A stretch of 35,984 bases of DNA. Origin: Rhizobacter sp. GTDB taxonomy: Bacteria > Pseudomonadota > Gammaproteobacteria > Burkholderiales > Burkholderiaceae_C. The notes beneath the pieces are model-generated. The model worked only from the letters and a program-made list of their open reading frames with translations. It was not told the DNA's origin and ran no database searches. The translations under genes were made by a program, and so were the position numbers. Within the stretch, counting starts at the first letter, position 1; each line of letters opens with the position of its first letter. The stretch covers positions 1 through 35,984 of the forward strand of contig JACMKJ010000488.1 in the NCBI GenBank assembly GCA_014380155.1. The letters are read 5' to 3'. Below, one piece after another: positions 32,461 through 35,984 of this stretch.

Positions 32461-32494
32461 TCGTCCCATCCATAGCTTTGAGACGGAGTGCGCC

Positions 32495-35984
<3,490 letters not shown>

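Overview
The window is GC-rich, densely packed chromosomal DNA that looks like core genome of a betaproteobacterium of the order Burkholderiales. The gene orders that suggest this are PBP1A / pilMNOPQ / aroK / aroB / dgt / gltB, cyaY divergent from a small LptM-like lipoprotein, and a type II secretion (T2SS) operon with gspC divergent from gspG. A Rubrivivax/Leptothrix/Comamonadaceae-like host is my inference from gene order and protein style; no 16S gene is present to confirm it. I saw no tRNA, rRNA, CRISPR array, intact insertion sequence, prophage or biosynthetic cluster.

Region 1 (1-8941) is a T2SS locus. gspG-H-I-J-K-L-M-N-D-E run on the minus strand with mostly overlapping stops and starts; gspE is cut by the left edge and gspF is not in view. 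A short, PDZ-less gspC runs the other way from a 48-bp divergent gap. Together they encode the pseudopilus, the inner-membrane platform (L, M, N, C), the outer-membrane secretin (D) and the ATPase (E).

Region 2 (8954-13043) holds a divergent CobT-like protein with altered active-site motifs, ilvA behind an attenuator-like leader, an OsmC-family protein, and coq7 for ubiquinone synthesis.

Region 3 (13302-19962) has a trimeric porin followed by a complete five-gene peptide-type ABC importer (permease, binding protein, permease, two ATPases).

Region 4 (19967-22886) has a small LptM-like lipoprotein divergent from cyaY, and the bifunctional PBP1A facing away from the pilus genes. Region 5 (23148-28769) is pilMNOPQ, the type IV pilus alignment complex and secretin, with an unrecognised small lipoprotein translationally coupled to pilQ. 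Region 6 (28792-32363) is aroK, aroB, dgt and a degenerate REP-associated transposase (RAYT) homologue. Region 7 is the large glutamate synthase subunit gene gltB, cut by the right edge and preceded by a good sigma-70 promoter and two repeat units.

No wholly new system is evident. The best leads are the PilQ-coupled lipoprotein, the CobT-like protein with replaced catalytic motifs, the RAYT homologue lacking both HUH histidines and followed by REP-like units, the ilvA leader, and the missing terminator between osmC and coq7. No gap between genes exceeds 300 bases.
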